Notes under the pieces: model-generated
What the model saw: the letters and a program-made list of their open reading frames with translations, nothing else
What the model was told of the DNA's origin: nothing
The model's database searches: none
Shown: positions 48,095 through 56,815 of the stretch, in pieces
How the letters are laid out: each line of letters starts with the position of its first letter
Position numbering within the stretch: position 1 is the stretch's first letter
Translations under genes and position numbers: made by a program
NCBI GenBank assembly: GCA_015068455.1
Contig: SVKO01000007.1
Location: forward strand, 1 to 64,000
DNA: 64,000 nt
Source: Oscillospiraceae bacterium
GTDB lineage: Bacteria > Bacillota > Clostridia > Oscillospirales > Oscillospiraceae
Reading direction: 5' to 3'

Positions 48095-48138
48095 AAAAAA
48101 AAGACAATGGCGCCTTTTTGCAAAGACGCCATTGCCTT
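48095..48138 (-). promoter_or_regulatory. nfnA leader hexaloop/terminator unit
   Basis: Minus strand: hairpin AAGGC-[AATGGC]-GTCTT (48123-48138), loop A1 and G4. Its loop and 3' arm lie within the 13-bp terminator stem (48105-48117 with 48122-48134), which is followed by TCTTTTTTTT. Single unit. Confidence 0.8.
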
Positions 48139-48147
48139 AACGGGAGT

Positions 48148-48176
48148 ATCATACCCTGTTTTGGCCGGTTTGTCAA
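48148..48176 (-). promoter_or_regulatory. Promoter of nfnA-nfnB-guaA
   Basis: -35 TTGACA (48171-48176), 17-base spacer, -10 TATGAT (48148-48153). The -35 directly abuts the asnB stop codon. Confidence 0.85.
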
Positions 48177-49760
48177 TTATTTTCCGCTGTCGCCGTAGTT
48201 GGAAAGCACCCGCGCGGAGGGATCGTCCACGTCACAGCCCTCCCAGGCCCGGTTCGGCATCCAGAAGTCGTCGATCATCTCCGCCTGGCCGGGATAATAC
48301 TTCTCAAAGATCTCCCGGTACAGCAGCGATTCCTTGGTAAACGGCCGGGCGTGGTCATAGCGCCTGCAGCGGCGCTGGAACTGCTCGTCGGTGTAGCGGC
48401 GCTCGGCGTACTGCTTGAGGTAATCCACCATGGAGTGGCCCACCGCGTCGGAGAAGGCCGCCTTCTCTCGCCAGAGGATCTCGTCGGGCAGATATCCCAG
48501 GCCGTCGAAGGCCTTGCGCAGCAGGTACTTGCCCTTGCCGCAGGTGTTCATTTTGATCGCCGGGTCCAGGGCCATGACGTACTTCACAAAGTCCAGATCG
48601 CCAAAGGGCACCCGGGCCTCCAGAGAGTTGACGGAGATGCAGCGGTCGGCCCGCAGCACGTCGTACATGTGCAGCTCCCGCAGGCGCTTGACGGCCTCGG
48701 CCTGGAAGGCCTCGGCAGAGGGGGCGAAGTCGGTATACTTGTAGCCGAACAGCTCGTCGGAGATCTCACCCGTCAGCAGCACCCGCACGTCCGTGCGCTC
48801 GTGGATGGCCTTGCACACCAGGTACATGCCCATGCTGGCGCGGATGGTGGTGATGTCGAAGGTGCCCAGCAGCTCGATCACCGTCTCCAGGCTGGAGATC
48901 ACCTCCTCCGGGGTCATGAAGACCTCGGTGTGCTCGCTGCCGATGTACTGTGCCGCCTGGCGGGCGTATTTCAGATCGATGGCGTCCTCGCTCATGCCGA
49001 TGGCGAAGGTGCGGATGGGCGCGTCGCTCTTTCTCTGGGCAATGGCGCACACCAGCGAGGAATCCAGACCGCCGGAGAGCAGAAAGCCCACCTTCGCGTC
49101 GGAAACCAGCCGCTTTTCCACGCCGGCGATCAGCTTTTCGCGGATGGCGGCGCAGGCGGCGTCCGGGCCGTCATGGCAGACCTTGTCCACCCTTGCAATG
49201 TCGCAGTAGCAGATGAACTGCCCGTCCTTGTAGTAATGTCCCGGCGGGAAGGGGCGGATCTTTTTCACAAGGCCGACGAGGTTCTTCGCCTCGCTGGCAA
49301 AGACGATTACGCCCCGGGCGTCATACCCGTAATACAGGGGCCGGATGCCGATGGGATCCCTGGCCGCGACATATTCCTTCGTCCGGCCGTCATAGATGAT
49401 GCAGGCAAATTCCGCGTCCAGCATGGCAAACATATCCGTGCCGTACTCCTTCCACATGGGAAGCAGGATCTCGCAGTCGCTGTCGCTGCAGAAGCTGTAG
49501 CCAAGTTTACGCAGCTTCTCGCGCTCGGCCCGGAAGCCGTAGAGCTCGCCGTTGCACACGCAGTAGCAGCCGTCCAGCTCGAAGGGCTGCATCCCCTCGT
49601 GGGTCAGGCCCATGATAGACAGACGGTGAAAGGCCAGGATGCCGCTGCCGGTGTTGATGATCCGGCTCTCGTCCGGTCCCCTCGACTGGGTGCGGATAAA
49701 GCCCTCCATAAAGGCGCGATAGGTGACGCCGCTGCCGCAATAGCCCATGATAGAACACAT
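48177..49760 (-). CDS. asnB: Asparagine synthetase (glutamine-hydrolysing)
   Basis: The 527-aa enzyme makes asparagine from aspartate, ATP and glutamine. Cys2 (MCSIMGYCG) is the class II nucleophile. FHRLSIMG and CNGELYGF complete the glutaminase pocket, and the synthetase domain has the P-loop FLLSGGLDSSLVCAIA near 248. The length is that of the shorter AsnB form. The gene is preceded by a T-box leader (49795-50020) whose features fit tRNA-Asn, so it is expected to be induced by uncharged tRNA-Asn rather than by the hexaloop system. Confidence 0.95.
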   Translation of the reverse strand: MCSIMGYCGSGVTYRAFMEGFIRTQSRGPDESRIINTGSGILAFHRLSIMGLTHEGMQPFELDGCYCVCNGELYGFRAEREKLRKLGYSFCSDSDCEILLPMWKEYGTDMFAMLDAEFACIIYDGRTKEYVAARDPIGIRPLYYGYDARGVIVFASEAKNLVGLVKKIRPFPPGHYYKDGQFICYCDIARVDKVCHDGPDAACAAIREKLIAGVEKRLVSDAKVGFLLSGGLDSSLVCAIAQRKSDAPIRTFAIGMSEDAIDLKYARQAAQYIGSEHTEVFMTPEEVISSLETVIELLGTFDITTIRASMGMYLVCKAIHERTDVRVLLTGEISDELFGYKYTDFAPSAEAFQAEAVKRLRELHMYDVLRADRCISVNSLEARVPFGDLDFVKYVMALDPAIKMNTCGKGKYLLRKAFDGLGYLPDEILWREKAAFSDAVGHSMVDYLKQYAERRYTDEQFQRRCRRYDHARPFTKESLLYREIFEKYYPGQAEMIDDFWMPNRAWEGCDVDDPSARVLSNYGDSGK

Positions 49761-49794
49761 ATCAAATACCTCGATTCATTTGATTCAGCATTCT

Positions 49795-50020
49795 ATAGGG
49801 CAAGTGCTGTGCTCGCGGTGCCACCTATATTTGTTCTCATTTTCCGAGGCTCAAACAAGCCTCTGCCGGCTGACGTGCGGCGCTACGGCGCACCTACTGG
49901 GCAATGCCGTTCAGATTGCAGCTCGAAAAGTGTTTTTCATGCGCGCCCGCCGCGTGATTCTCACCGACGCACGCTCTCTGGATGCGGGTAGAGCGCACTA
50001 CTTCTCTTTTCTCAAACGCT
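49795..50020 (-). promoter_or_regulatory. T-box riboswitch upstream of asnB
   Basis: The minus-strand leader has the signature AGGTGGCACCGCG (49814-49826), Stem I opening AGAGAAGTAGTG, the AGAGAG...GGTGAGAA internal motif (about 49947-49985) and AGTAGG before the distal stems. A GAAC at 49909-49912 offers AAC (Asn) as specifier. The TGGC of the T-box would pair with a tRNA ending in discriminator G plus CCA, as in tRNA-Asn. No U-rich terminator is evident after the T-box, so control may be at translation. Confidence 0.85.
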
Positions 50021-50024
50021 TTTA

Positions 50025-50052
50025 TATATAAGCAGCGAGACGTTGGCCTCAA
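50025..50052 (-). promoter_or_regulatory. Candidate promoter of the T-box-asnB transcript
   Basis: -35 TTGAGG (50047-50052) and -10 TATATA (50025-50030), 16 bases apart, placing the start just before Stem I. Confidence 0.55.
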
Positions 50053-50174
50053 GTCGGTTTTCGTGGGCTTCGATTCGCCGATGCGTCGGAATAGTCCTTG
50101 ACAATACAGACAAGTATTGCCTGCGGATTATTTCTTGCCTCGGCGAACCGCTGCTCCCCGAAAACTGCTTCGCA

Positions 50175-50206
50175 TCTGCGGGCAAACACAAAATGCTTGC
50201 CCGCAG
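50175..50206. repeat. Hairpin downstream of the 47-aa ORF
   Basis: CTGCGGGCAA and TTGCCCGCAG are perfect 10-bp arms with an 11-base loop. No U tract follows on the minus strand, so it may be a weak terminator or an mRNA-end stabiliser. I see nothing else between 50053 and 50254. Confidence 0.4.
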
Positions 50207-50254
50207 ACAACTCAGGGCCAACGCCCCGCCGCTTTTGGGATCAGAAAAAACTGT

Positions 50255-50398
50255 TTACTCCTCGACCGGCGCCTGGGCGTTGGCCTCGGCGCGGGGATCG
50301 GGCTGCTGCTCGCCGAGGGTAAAGGGATGCCCCGGCTGCATGAAGTGGGTGTGGAGCGTCTCCTGACAGCTTCCGGATCCGTTTTCTGTCTTACACAT
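50255..50398 (-). CDS. Small ORF (47 aa) cotranscribed with gdhA
   Basis: ATG 50398 is preceded by GGAGG at seven bases, 16 bases after the gdhA stop. The product starts MCKTENGSGSC and is polar and acidic, with two cysteines and an HTHF motif, ending in an Ala/Glu/Pro-rich tail. It is not recognised. The close coupling and strong ribosome site make it likely to be translated from the gdhA mRNA, and a role in modulating GdhA or nitrogen signalling is conceivable but unsupported. Confidence 0.6.
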   Translation of the reverse strand: MCKTENGSGSCQETLHTHFMQPGHPFTLGEQQPDPRAEANAQAPVEE

Positions 50399-50414
50399 TG
50401 CAAAGCCTCCTTGC

Positions 50415-51819
<1,405 letters not shown>

Positions 51820-51836
51820 TTGTGTATTTAAGATAG

Positions 51837-51881
51837 AAAAAGCGCCTCCGAGTGCATGCACTCGAAGACGCCTTTGCCTTC
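51837..51881 (-). promoter_or_regulatory. gdhA leader, hexaloop/terminator unit 1
   Basis: Minus strand: hairpin GAAGGC-[AAAGGC]-GTCTTC (51864-51881), loop A1 and G4, starts about ten bases after the -10. It is shared with a long terminator stem (51842-51855 with 51858-51871) followed by TTTTT. Confidence 0.8.
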
Positions 51882-51890
51882 ATGTTTCGC

Positions 51891-51919
51891 ATTATAGCGG
51901 GGGAAAAACCGTTTGTCAA
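51891..51919 (-). promoter_or_regulatory. Promoter of gdhA
   Basis: Consensus -35 TTGACA (51914-51919), 17-base spacer, -10 TATAAT (51891-51896). Confidence 0.85.
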
Positions 51920-51985
51920 GCCCTTTTGTTTGCAATTTGCATGATTTGTTCCTGCACGATCGCGTATTTTTCTACGCGCACCCTC

Positions 51986-52014
51986 TTGACGAAACGATTA
52001 AATGTGTGTAAAAT
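51986..52014 (+). promoter_or_regulatory. Promoter of glnA and the ANTAR regulator gene
   Basis: -35 TTGACG (51986-51991), 17-base spacer, -10 TAAAAT (52009-52014), divergent from the gdhA promoter. Confidence 0.8.
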
Positions 52015-52020
52015 ACGACC

Positions 52021-52084
52021 ATGAGCAAAGGCGTTCATTTCCGTGCGGGCTGCCCCCGCAGGGAGTGGGCGTTTTTCCTTTTTT
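52021..52084 (+). promoter_or_regulatory. glnA leader, hexaloop/terminator unit 1
   Basis: Hairpin ATGAGC-[AAAGGC]-GTTCAT (52021-52038), loop A1 and G4, about seven bases after the -10. Its 3' arm belongs to a bulged terminator stem closed by GCGGG/CCCGC (about 52031-52071) followed by TTTTTCCTTTTTT. Confidence 0.78.
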
Positions 52085-52132
52085 GCATGACGATGCGATG
52101 CACCGGCATCTCGATCCGATTTTGAATAGCAG

Positions 52133-52197
52133 ATGAGCAATGGCGTTCATTTTTGTGCAGAGAGGAAGCTCTGTACTGAAATGGACGCACTTTTTTT
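52133..52197 (+). promoter_or_regulatory. glnA leader, hexaloop/terminator unit 2
   Basis: Hairpin ATGAGC-[AATGGC]-GTTCAT (52133-52150), identical in stem to unit 1, loop A1 and G4. Its 3' arm is the start of a 20-bp terminator stem (52143-52162 with 52169-52188, one mismatch) followed by TTTTTTT. Confidence 0.82.
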
Positions 52198-52234
52198 GCT
52201 GATCCAGGAAAATGAAGAAGGCAGGATTTTGATC

Positions 52235-53446
52235 ATGAGATACTCAAACGCAGAGGTCATGGAATATGTCCGCGAAGAGGACGTGAAGTTCATTCGGATC
52301 GCGTTTTGCGATGTTTTCGGCCGGCAGAAGAACATTTCCATCATGCCCGAGGAATTGCCCCGTGCATTTGAATACGGCATTGCATTCGACGCCTCGGCCA
52401 TTGCCGGCTTCGACGGCGAGACCCGGTCGGATCTGCTGCTGCACCCTGACGCGGAAACGCTGACGCTGCTGCCCTGGCGGCCGGAGCACGGAAAGGTCGT
52501 GCGCATGTTCGCCGGCATCACCTATCCCGACGGGCGGCCCTTTGAATGCGATACCCGGAGCCTGCTGAAAAAGGCTGTCTCCGACGCGTCGCGGGCGGGT
52601 TACACCTTCCGTTTCGGCGCGGAACAGGAATTCTATCTGTTCCATCTGGACGAGGCGGGCAGACCCACCTCGGAGCCCTACGATCAGGCGGGTTATATGG
52701 ACGTTGCCCCCGAGGACCGGGGCGAAAACGTCCGCCGGGAGGTATGCCTGATCCTGGAGCAGATGGGCATTCAGCCGGAGAGCTCCCACCATGAAGAAGG
52801 CCCCGGCCAGAACGAGATCGACTTCCGCTATTCCGACGCTCTGAGCGCGGCGGACAACGCCATGACCTTCCAGACCGTCGTCAAGACTGTGGCGCGCTCC
52901 AACGGGCTGTACGCCGACTTTTCGGCCAAGCCTCTGGACAGCAAGCCCGGCAACGGCTTCCACGTCAACATCTCCGTCGAGCCCTCCGGCAACACCGAGC
53001 GCATGAACCAGATGATCGCCGGCATTCTCGACAAGGTGCCGGAGATGACCCTGTTCCTGAACCCCACGGAGAACTCCTACAAGCGGTTCGGCCTGAGCAA
53101 AGCCCCGGGCTACGTCTCCTGGTCCCACGAAAACCGGTCCCAGCTCATCCGCATCCCCGCCGCCATCGGCGAGTACCGCCGCGCAGAGCTGCGCTCGCCG
53201 GATCCGACCGCCAATCCCTATCTGGTGTTTTCCCTGCTGATTTATGCGGGTCTGTACGGCATTGAGAATCAGATGCCCCTGCCGGCCCCTGCGGATATCA
53301 ACCTCTTTAAGGCCGATCAGAAGACGCTGTCGAACTTCAAGCGGCTGCCCGATACTCTGAAGGCCGCTGCGGAGGCGGCGCGGGACAGCGAATTCATTCG
53401 CGAGCACATCCCGCAGACCATTTCCGACAAGTATTCCCATCTGTAA
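52235..53446 (+). CDS. glnA: Glutamine synthetase type I, short form
   Basis: The 403-aa GS I-family protein contains the catalytic motifs FGAEQEFYLF (metal glutamates, near 128), EEGPGQNEIDFRY (near 190), NGFHVNIS (active-site histidine, near 245), ENRSQLIRIP (near 304) and AELRSPDPTANPYLVF (near 322). It is about 40 residues shorter than the usual 440-470 and lacks the C-terminal adenylylation-type region. I use ATG 52235; the open frame runs upstream through the second hexaloop unit, which argues against an earlier start. It is cotranscribed with the ANTAR regulator 34 bases downstream and controlled by two tandem terminators. Confidence 0.92.
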   Translation: MRYSNAEVMEYVREEDVKFIRIAFCDVFGRQKNISIMPEELPRAFEYGIAFDASAIAGFDGETRSDLLLHPDAETLTLLPWRPEHGKVVRMFAGITYPDGRPFECDTRSLLKKAVSDASRAGYTFRFGAEQEFYLFHLDEAGRPTSEPYDQAGYMDVAPEDRGENVRREVCLILEQMGIQPESSHHEEGPGQNEIDFRYSDALSAADNAMTFQTVVKTVARSNGLYADFSAKPLDSKPGNGFHVNISVEPSGNTERMNQMIAGILDKVPEMTLFLNPTENSYKRFGLSKAPGYVSWSHENRSQLIRIPAAIGEYRRAELRSPDPTANPYLVFSLLIYAGLYGIENQMPLPAPADINLFKADQKTLSNFKRLPDTLKAAAEAARDSEFIREHIPQTISDKYSHL

Positions 53447-53480
53447 AAGAAAAACAATTCTATGCAAAGGAGGGAGCAAC

Positions 53481-54068
53481 ATGGGCCTGAAGGAACGGGT
53501 TTACAGCGTCCTCATCGTCTCTGCATCCAGGACGTTCAACGACGCCCTGCAGCCCTTGCTCCCCGAATCAAAATACACCCCTGTGAAGCTGGTGACGAGC
53601 ATCAGCCTTGCCAAGCAGGTCCTGACCGAGCGGAGCTTTGACTATGTGATCGTCAATTCTCCCCTGCCGGATGACGCAGGCATCCGTTTCGCCATCGATA
53701 CCAGCCGGTCCCGGAAAGCTGTCGTGCTGCTCCTGGTCCGGTCGGAGCTCCACGAAGAGGTGCATGACCGGGTGGTGGAGCACGGCGTATTCACCTTGCC
53801 CAAGCCCACCTCAAAGCAGCTGATCGCCATGGTGCTCGGATGGATGTCCAGCGCCAGGGAGCGGCTGCGCGAATCCCAGAAGAAGACCCTTTCCATCGAG
53901 GAGAAGATCGGCGAGATCCGCCTGGTCAACCGGGCGAAATGGCTGCTGATCCACCATCTGCAGATGACGGAGCCGGAGGCGCACCGCCACATCGAAAAGC
54001 AGGCCATGAACCGCTGCATCTCCAAGCGGACCGTGGCCCAGGAGATCGTCGACCGATACGCCGAATGA
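53481..54068 (+). CDS. ANTAR-domain antitermination regulator with pseudo-receiver
   Basis: The 195-aa protein has a receiver-like N-terminal domain (about 8-120) and a C-terminal ANTAR RNA-binding domain (about 136-192; RAKWLLIHHLQMTEPEAHRH, then AM....S.R.VAQEIVDRY). The receiver lacks the acidic pair (S14-A-S16) and the phosphoacceptor (Asn59 in YVIVNSPLP), though Lys108 remains. It is therefore unlikely to be switched by phosphorylation. NasT, AmiR, EutV and clostridial NitR are relatives that prevent termination by binding A1/G4 hexaloops. Eight such hexaloops precede nitrogen genes in this window, including its own operon, so it is the obvious regulator and probably autoregulates. The start follows AAAGGAGGGAG. 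Confidence 0.92.
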   Translation: MGLKERVYSVLIVSASRTFNDALQPLLPESKYTPVKLVTSISLAKQVLTERSFDYVIVNSPLPDDAGIRFAIDTSRSRKAVVLLLVRSELHEEVHDRVVEHGVFTLPKPTSKQLIAMVLGWMSSARERLRESQKKTLSIEEKIGEIRLVNRAKWLLIHHLQMTEPEAHRHIEKQAMNRCISKRTVAQEIVDRYAE

Positions 54069-54162
54069 TCTCACCTGTCATGTCAGAAACGGGATGAGGG
54101 ACAATGCCCTGCCCACATCAGGGCGTCCCTCCGTCCGTTTTTGGGAACTCATTCTCTATTCA

Positions 54163-54209
54163 AGCGGGGGGCCTGTCGCGAAAGCGGCAGGCCCCTTGCT
54201 GTTTTTTTG
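54163..54209 (+). terminator. Terminator of glnA and the ANTAR gene
   Basis: GGGGCCTGTCGC-GAAA-GCGGCAGGCCCC is followed by TTGCTGTTTTTTT. Between here and the potassium-uptake regulatory repeats at 54324 I see no gene. Confidence 0.8.
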
Positions 54210-54323
54210 AGGGCGTACAGCCGCCCGCCGGGAGCCTGCCGGGTCCGCGATCCGGCGGGCAAGGGTATGGACGCTTCTGCTTAAAGAACCGGACAGGCTG
54301 ATCCGACGCCGTATTTATGCAAT

Positions 54324-54409
54324 CTTAATATCAGCCCCAATGCTTTAATACGGTCTTAATCCTGCGCCTGTCCGCCTTAACGCCGTCTTTGTGGGCTCCG
54401 ATATAGAAT
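54324..54409 (+). promoter_or_regulatory. Regulatory region of the potassium operon: phased TTAAT repeats and -10 box
   Basis: CTTAAT at 54324, TTTAAT at 54344, CTTAAT at 54355 and CTTAAC at 54376 start 20, 11 and 21 bases apart, all close to whole helical turns. A TATAGAAT -10 region follows (54402-54409) without a good -35. This is the form expected of an OmpR/KdpE-type activator site, and the KdpE-like gene is in the same cluster. Confidence 0.6.
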
Positions 54410-54438
54410 AAGGTACAACAAACATCGGGAGGCCTATC

Positions 54439-55773
54439 ATGAGCGGACGTCTGTTGGGGAAAAAGCTTTCTTCCTACCAGATCATCATATCGGGTTTTCT
54501 GGGCGTCATCCTGATCGGGACGCTGCTGCTGATGCTCCCGGTGAGCTCGAAGCAGCGGATCTGGACCGCGCCGGAGGATGCGCTGTTCACCTCCACCTCC
54601 GCCGTCTGCGTCACAGGGCTGGTCATCCGGGACACGGCAATGCACTGGTCCGTGTTCGGGCAGACGGTGATTTTGATCCTGATCCAGATCGGCGGCCTGG
54701 GCGTCGTATCCGTCGCGGCGTTCCTCGCCACCCTCTCCGGCAGAAGGATCTCGCTGCTGCAGCGCAGCATGCTCCAGGACAGCATCAGCGCCCACCAGAT
54801 CGGCGGCATCGTTAAGATGACCGGCTTTGTTTTCAAGGTGGCGTTCCTGACGGAGCTCCTGGGCGCGCTCGTCATGCTTCCCGCATTCTGCAGATCCTTC
54901 GGGGCCGCGGGGATATGGATGGCGGTGTTCCATTCGGTTTCCGCTTTCTGCAATGCGGGCTTCGACGTCATGGGCGGGAAAACCGGCGCCTTTTCCTCTC
55001 TGACCTTCTTCCGCGGCAGCATCGGCGTCAGCCTGCCGATCTGCCTGCTGATCGTGATCGGCGGCATCGGCTTCCTCACCTGGGACGATATTGCCGCAAA
55101 CAGACTCCGGTTTAAAAAATACAGAATGCAGACCAAGGCGATCCTTGTGACCACCGCCGTGCTGATCCTGCTCCCCGCGCTGTATCTGTTTTTCAGCGAT
55201 TTTTCGGGCTTTCCCCTGAAAGAACGGCTGTGCCTCTCCCTGTTCCAGGCGATCACGCCCCGGACGGCGGGCTTCAATACGGCAGATCTGACGGCGATGT
55301 CGAGTCCGAGCCGGGCCATGCTGATCGTACTGATGCTGATCGGCGGCAGCCCGGGCTCCACCGCGGGCGGCATGAAAACAACCACCGCGGCGGTGCTGAT
55401 CGCGAACGCCCTGGCTGTGTTTCGCAAAAAGAAAAACGCACGGATGTTCGGCCGCCGGATCGAGGACGCCGTCGTTAAAAACGCGGCGACGCTTTTGAGC
55501 ATGTACCTGTGCCTTGTCTTTGCGGGCGCATTTCTCATCAGCGCCCTGGAGGCGCTGCCCTTCGGAACCTGCCTGTTCGAGACGGCGTCCGCCATCGGAA
55601 CGGTGGGCCTGTCGCTGGGCATCACGCCCGCTCTGGGCACGGTCTCCCACCTGATACTCATCGCGCTGATGTTTTTCGGGAGAGTCGGCGGCCTGACGCT
55701 GATGTTTGCCGCAGTCAGCAGCAAAAGCGCGGAGGTATCCCAGTGCCCGGTGGAGAAAATCAACGTCGGATAA
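54439..55773 (+). CDS. Trk/Ktr-type potassium uptake membrane subunit
   Basis: The 444-aa protein belongs to the TrkH/KtrB superfamily. Four M1-P-M2 repeats are visible as hydrophobic pairs, with selectivity-filter-like segments FTSTSAVCVTGL (first), FHSVSAFCNAGFDVM (second), FQAITPRTAGFN (third) and FETASAIGTVGLSLG (fourth), each with the key glycine. GGSPGSTAGGMKT is the conserved intramembrane region after the third repeat. The length favours KtrB over the longer TrkH. It imports K+ with Na+ or H+ and needs the cytoplasmic partner encoded next. The start is chosen for GGGAGG upstream. Confidence 0.93.
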   Translation: MSGRLLGKKLSSYQIIISGFLGVILIGTLLLMLPVSSKQRIWTAPEDALFTSTSAVCVTGLVIRDTAMHWSVFGQTVILILIQIGGLGVVSVAAFLATLSGRRISLLQRSMLQDSISAHQIGGIVKMTGFVFKVAFLTELLGALVMLPAFCRSFGAAGIWMAVFHSVSAFCNAGFDVMGGKTGAFSSLTFFRGSIGVSLPICLLIVIGGIGFLTWDDIAANRLRFKKYRMQTKAILVTTAVLILLPALYLFFSDFSGFPLKERLCLSLFQAITPRTAGFNTADLTAMSSPSRAMLIVLMLIGGSPGSTAGGMKTTTAAVLIANALAVFRKKKNARMFGRRIEDAVVKNAATLLSMYLCLVFAGAFLISALEALPFGTCLFETASAIGTVGLSLGITPALGTVSHLILIALMFFGRVGGLTLMFAAVSSKSAEVSQCPVEKINVG

Positions 55774-55786
55774 CGGAGGAATGTGT

Positions 55787-56434
55787 ATGAAATCGATTTT
55801 GCTGATCGGTCTGAACCGTTTCGGTTCCCTGCTGGCAAAGCAGCTGTATGATCTGGGCCACCAGATCATGGCCGTGGACAAGGACGAGGCGCGCGTCAAT
55901 GAGATCCTGCCGCTGGTCACGGACGCGCAGATCGGAGACAGCACAAACGAGGCCTTTCTCCGCTCTCTGGGGGTCAACAATTACGACGTGTGTATCGTCG
56001 CCATCGGCGGCGACTTCCAGAGCTCCCTGGAGACCACCTCCCTGCTCAAGGAACTGGGCGGAAAGCTCGTCGTCTCCAGGGCCGACCGGGACGTGCAGAC
56101 CAAATTCCTGCTGCGCAACGGCGCCGATGAGGTCATCAATCCGGAGAAGCAGATCGCGGAATGGGCCGCCATCCGCTATTCATCCAACCATGTGCTCGAC
56201 TACATCAAGCTCGACAACAGTCATGCCATATTCGAGGTTGCCGTTCCCCCCGACTGGATCGGGCGTACCGTAGGCCAGATCGACATCCGCAAGCGGTACG
56301 GGATCAACATCATGGCGGTCAAGGAGGCCGGGAAAATGGATCTGTCCGTCACACCCGAAACCGTCTTGACAGACCGGAAGACCATGCTTGTGCTGGGAGA
56401 ACGAAAAGCGATCCAGAAATGCTTCCGCATATAG
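55787..56434 (+). CDS. Ktr/Trk potassium uptake regulatory subunit (KtrA-like)
   Basis: The 215-aa protein has one RCK-N Rossmann domain (ILLIGLNRFGSLLAKQL, with the usual GxGxxG altered to GLNRFG, then AVDKDEARV) and one RCK-C domain (about 135-215; AVPPDWIGRTVGQIDIRKRY). The single-RCK size is that of KtrA rather than the duplicated TrkA. It binds nucleotides and gates the membrane subunit. It begins 13 bases after the previous stop; ATG 55787 is six bases after CGGAGGA, whereas ATG 55781 would be too close. Confidence 0.92.
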   Translation: MKSILLIGLNRFGSLLAKQLYDLGHQIMAVDKDEARVNEILPLVTDAQIGDSTNEAFLRSLGVNNYDVCIVAIGGDFQSSLETTSLLKELGGKLVVSRADRDVQTKFLLRNGADEVINPEKQIAEWAAIRYSSNHVLDYIKLDNSHAIFEVAVPPDWIGRTVGQIDIRKRYGINIMAVKEAGKMDLSVTPETVLTDRKTMLVLGERKAIQKCFRI

Positions 56435-56464
56435 CGGGAAGCGCGCGAAAGGAGGCAGAGAAAA

Positions 56465-56767
56465 ATGCGGGAAATTTTGATCGCTCTGGCGACGATCGGG
56501 CTGTTTTGCTTCGCCTTTTTCGTTGCCGCCCGGATCGGCGGCTTTCTGGAAGTGAACTACCGGGGCGCAGACACGGCGAAACGGGAGAGCCGGACGGTGC
56601 CCATCCTGTTTTCCTCCGGCAATAATCCGGCGGAAACGGCGGAACAGATCCGGAATCTGGGCGACGATTACGGCCAGTGCGCAGTCATTGTCTGCGGTGC
56701 GGAGGAGCCCGATCTCAGGGACTATATCGACCCGGAGCTTGGAGAATACCTGTATCAAATCGGATGA
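56465..56767 (+). CDS. Small single-pass membrane protein of the potassium operon
   Basis: The 100-aa protein has one N-terminal hydrophobic segment (residues 3-27; ILIALATIGLFCFAFFVAAR), followed by a soluble domain of about 70 residues ending in an acidic tail (DPELGEYLYQIG). The family is not recognised. It has a good ribosome site (GGAGGCAG) and lies between the Ktr subunit and the sensor kinase, so it may link transporter and kinase, as small membrane proteins do in other two-component systems. This is inference from position only. Confidence 0.7.
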   Translation: MREILIALATIGLFCFAFFVAARIGGFLEVNYRGADTAKRESRTVPILFSSGNNPAETAEQIRNLGDDYGQCAVIVCGAEEPDLRDYIDPELGEYLYQIG

Positions 56768-56815
56768 AAATGTGGTATGATGATGACAAATCATGCTTCC
56801 GAAGGATGAAAGAAT

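Noticed and set aside
50090-50125. TTGACA and small inverted repeat on the plus strand as a promoter
   Set aside because: No plus-strand gene follows and no good -10 lies at the right distance.
52133-52234. N-terminal extension of glnA
   Set aside because: It translates through the second hexaloop and terminator stem and does not match glutamine synthetase. ATG 52235 gives the family N-terminus.
56768-56815. Separate promoter for the KdpD-like kinase (TATGAT near 56776)
   Set aside because: The -35 region is poor and the gap short; read-through from the Ktr genes is simpler.
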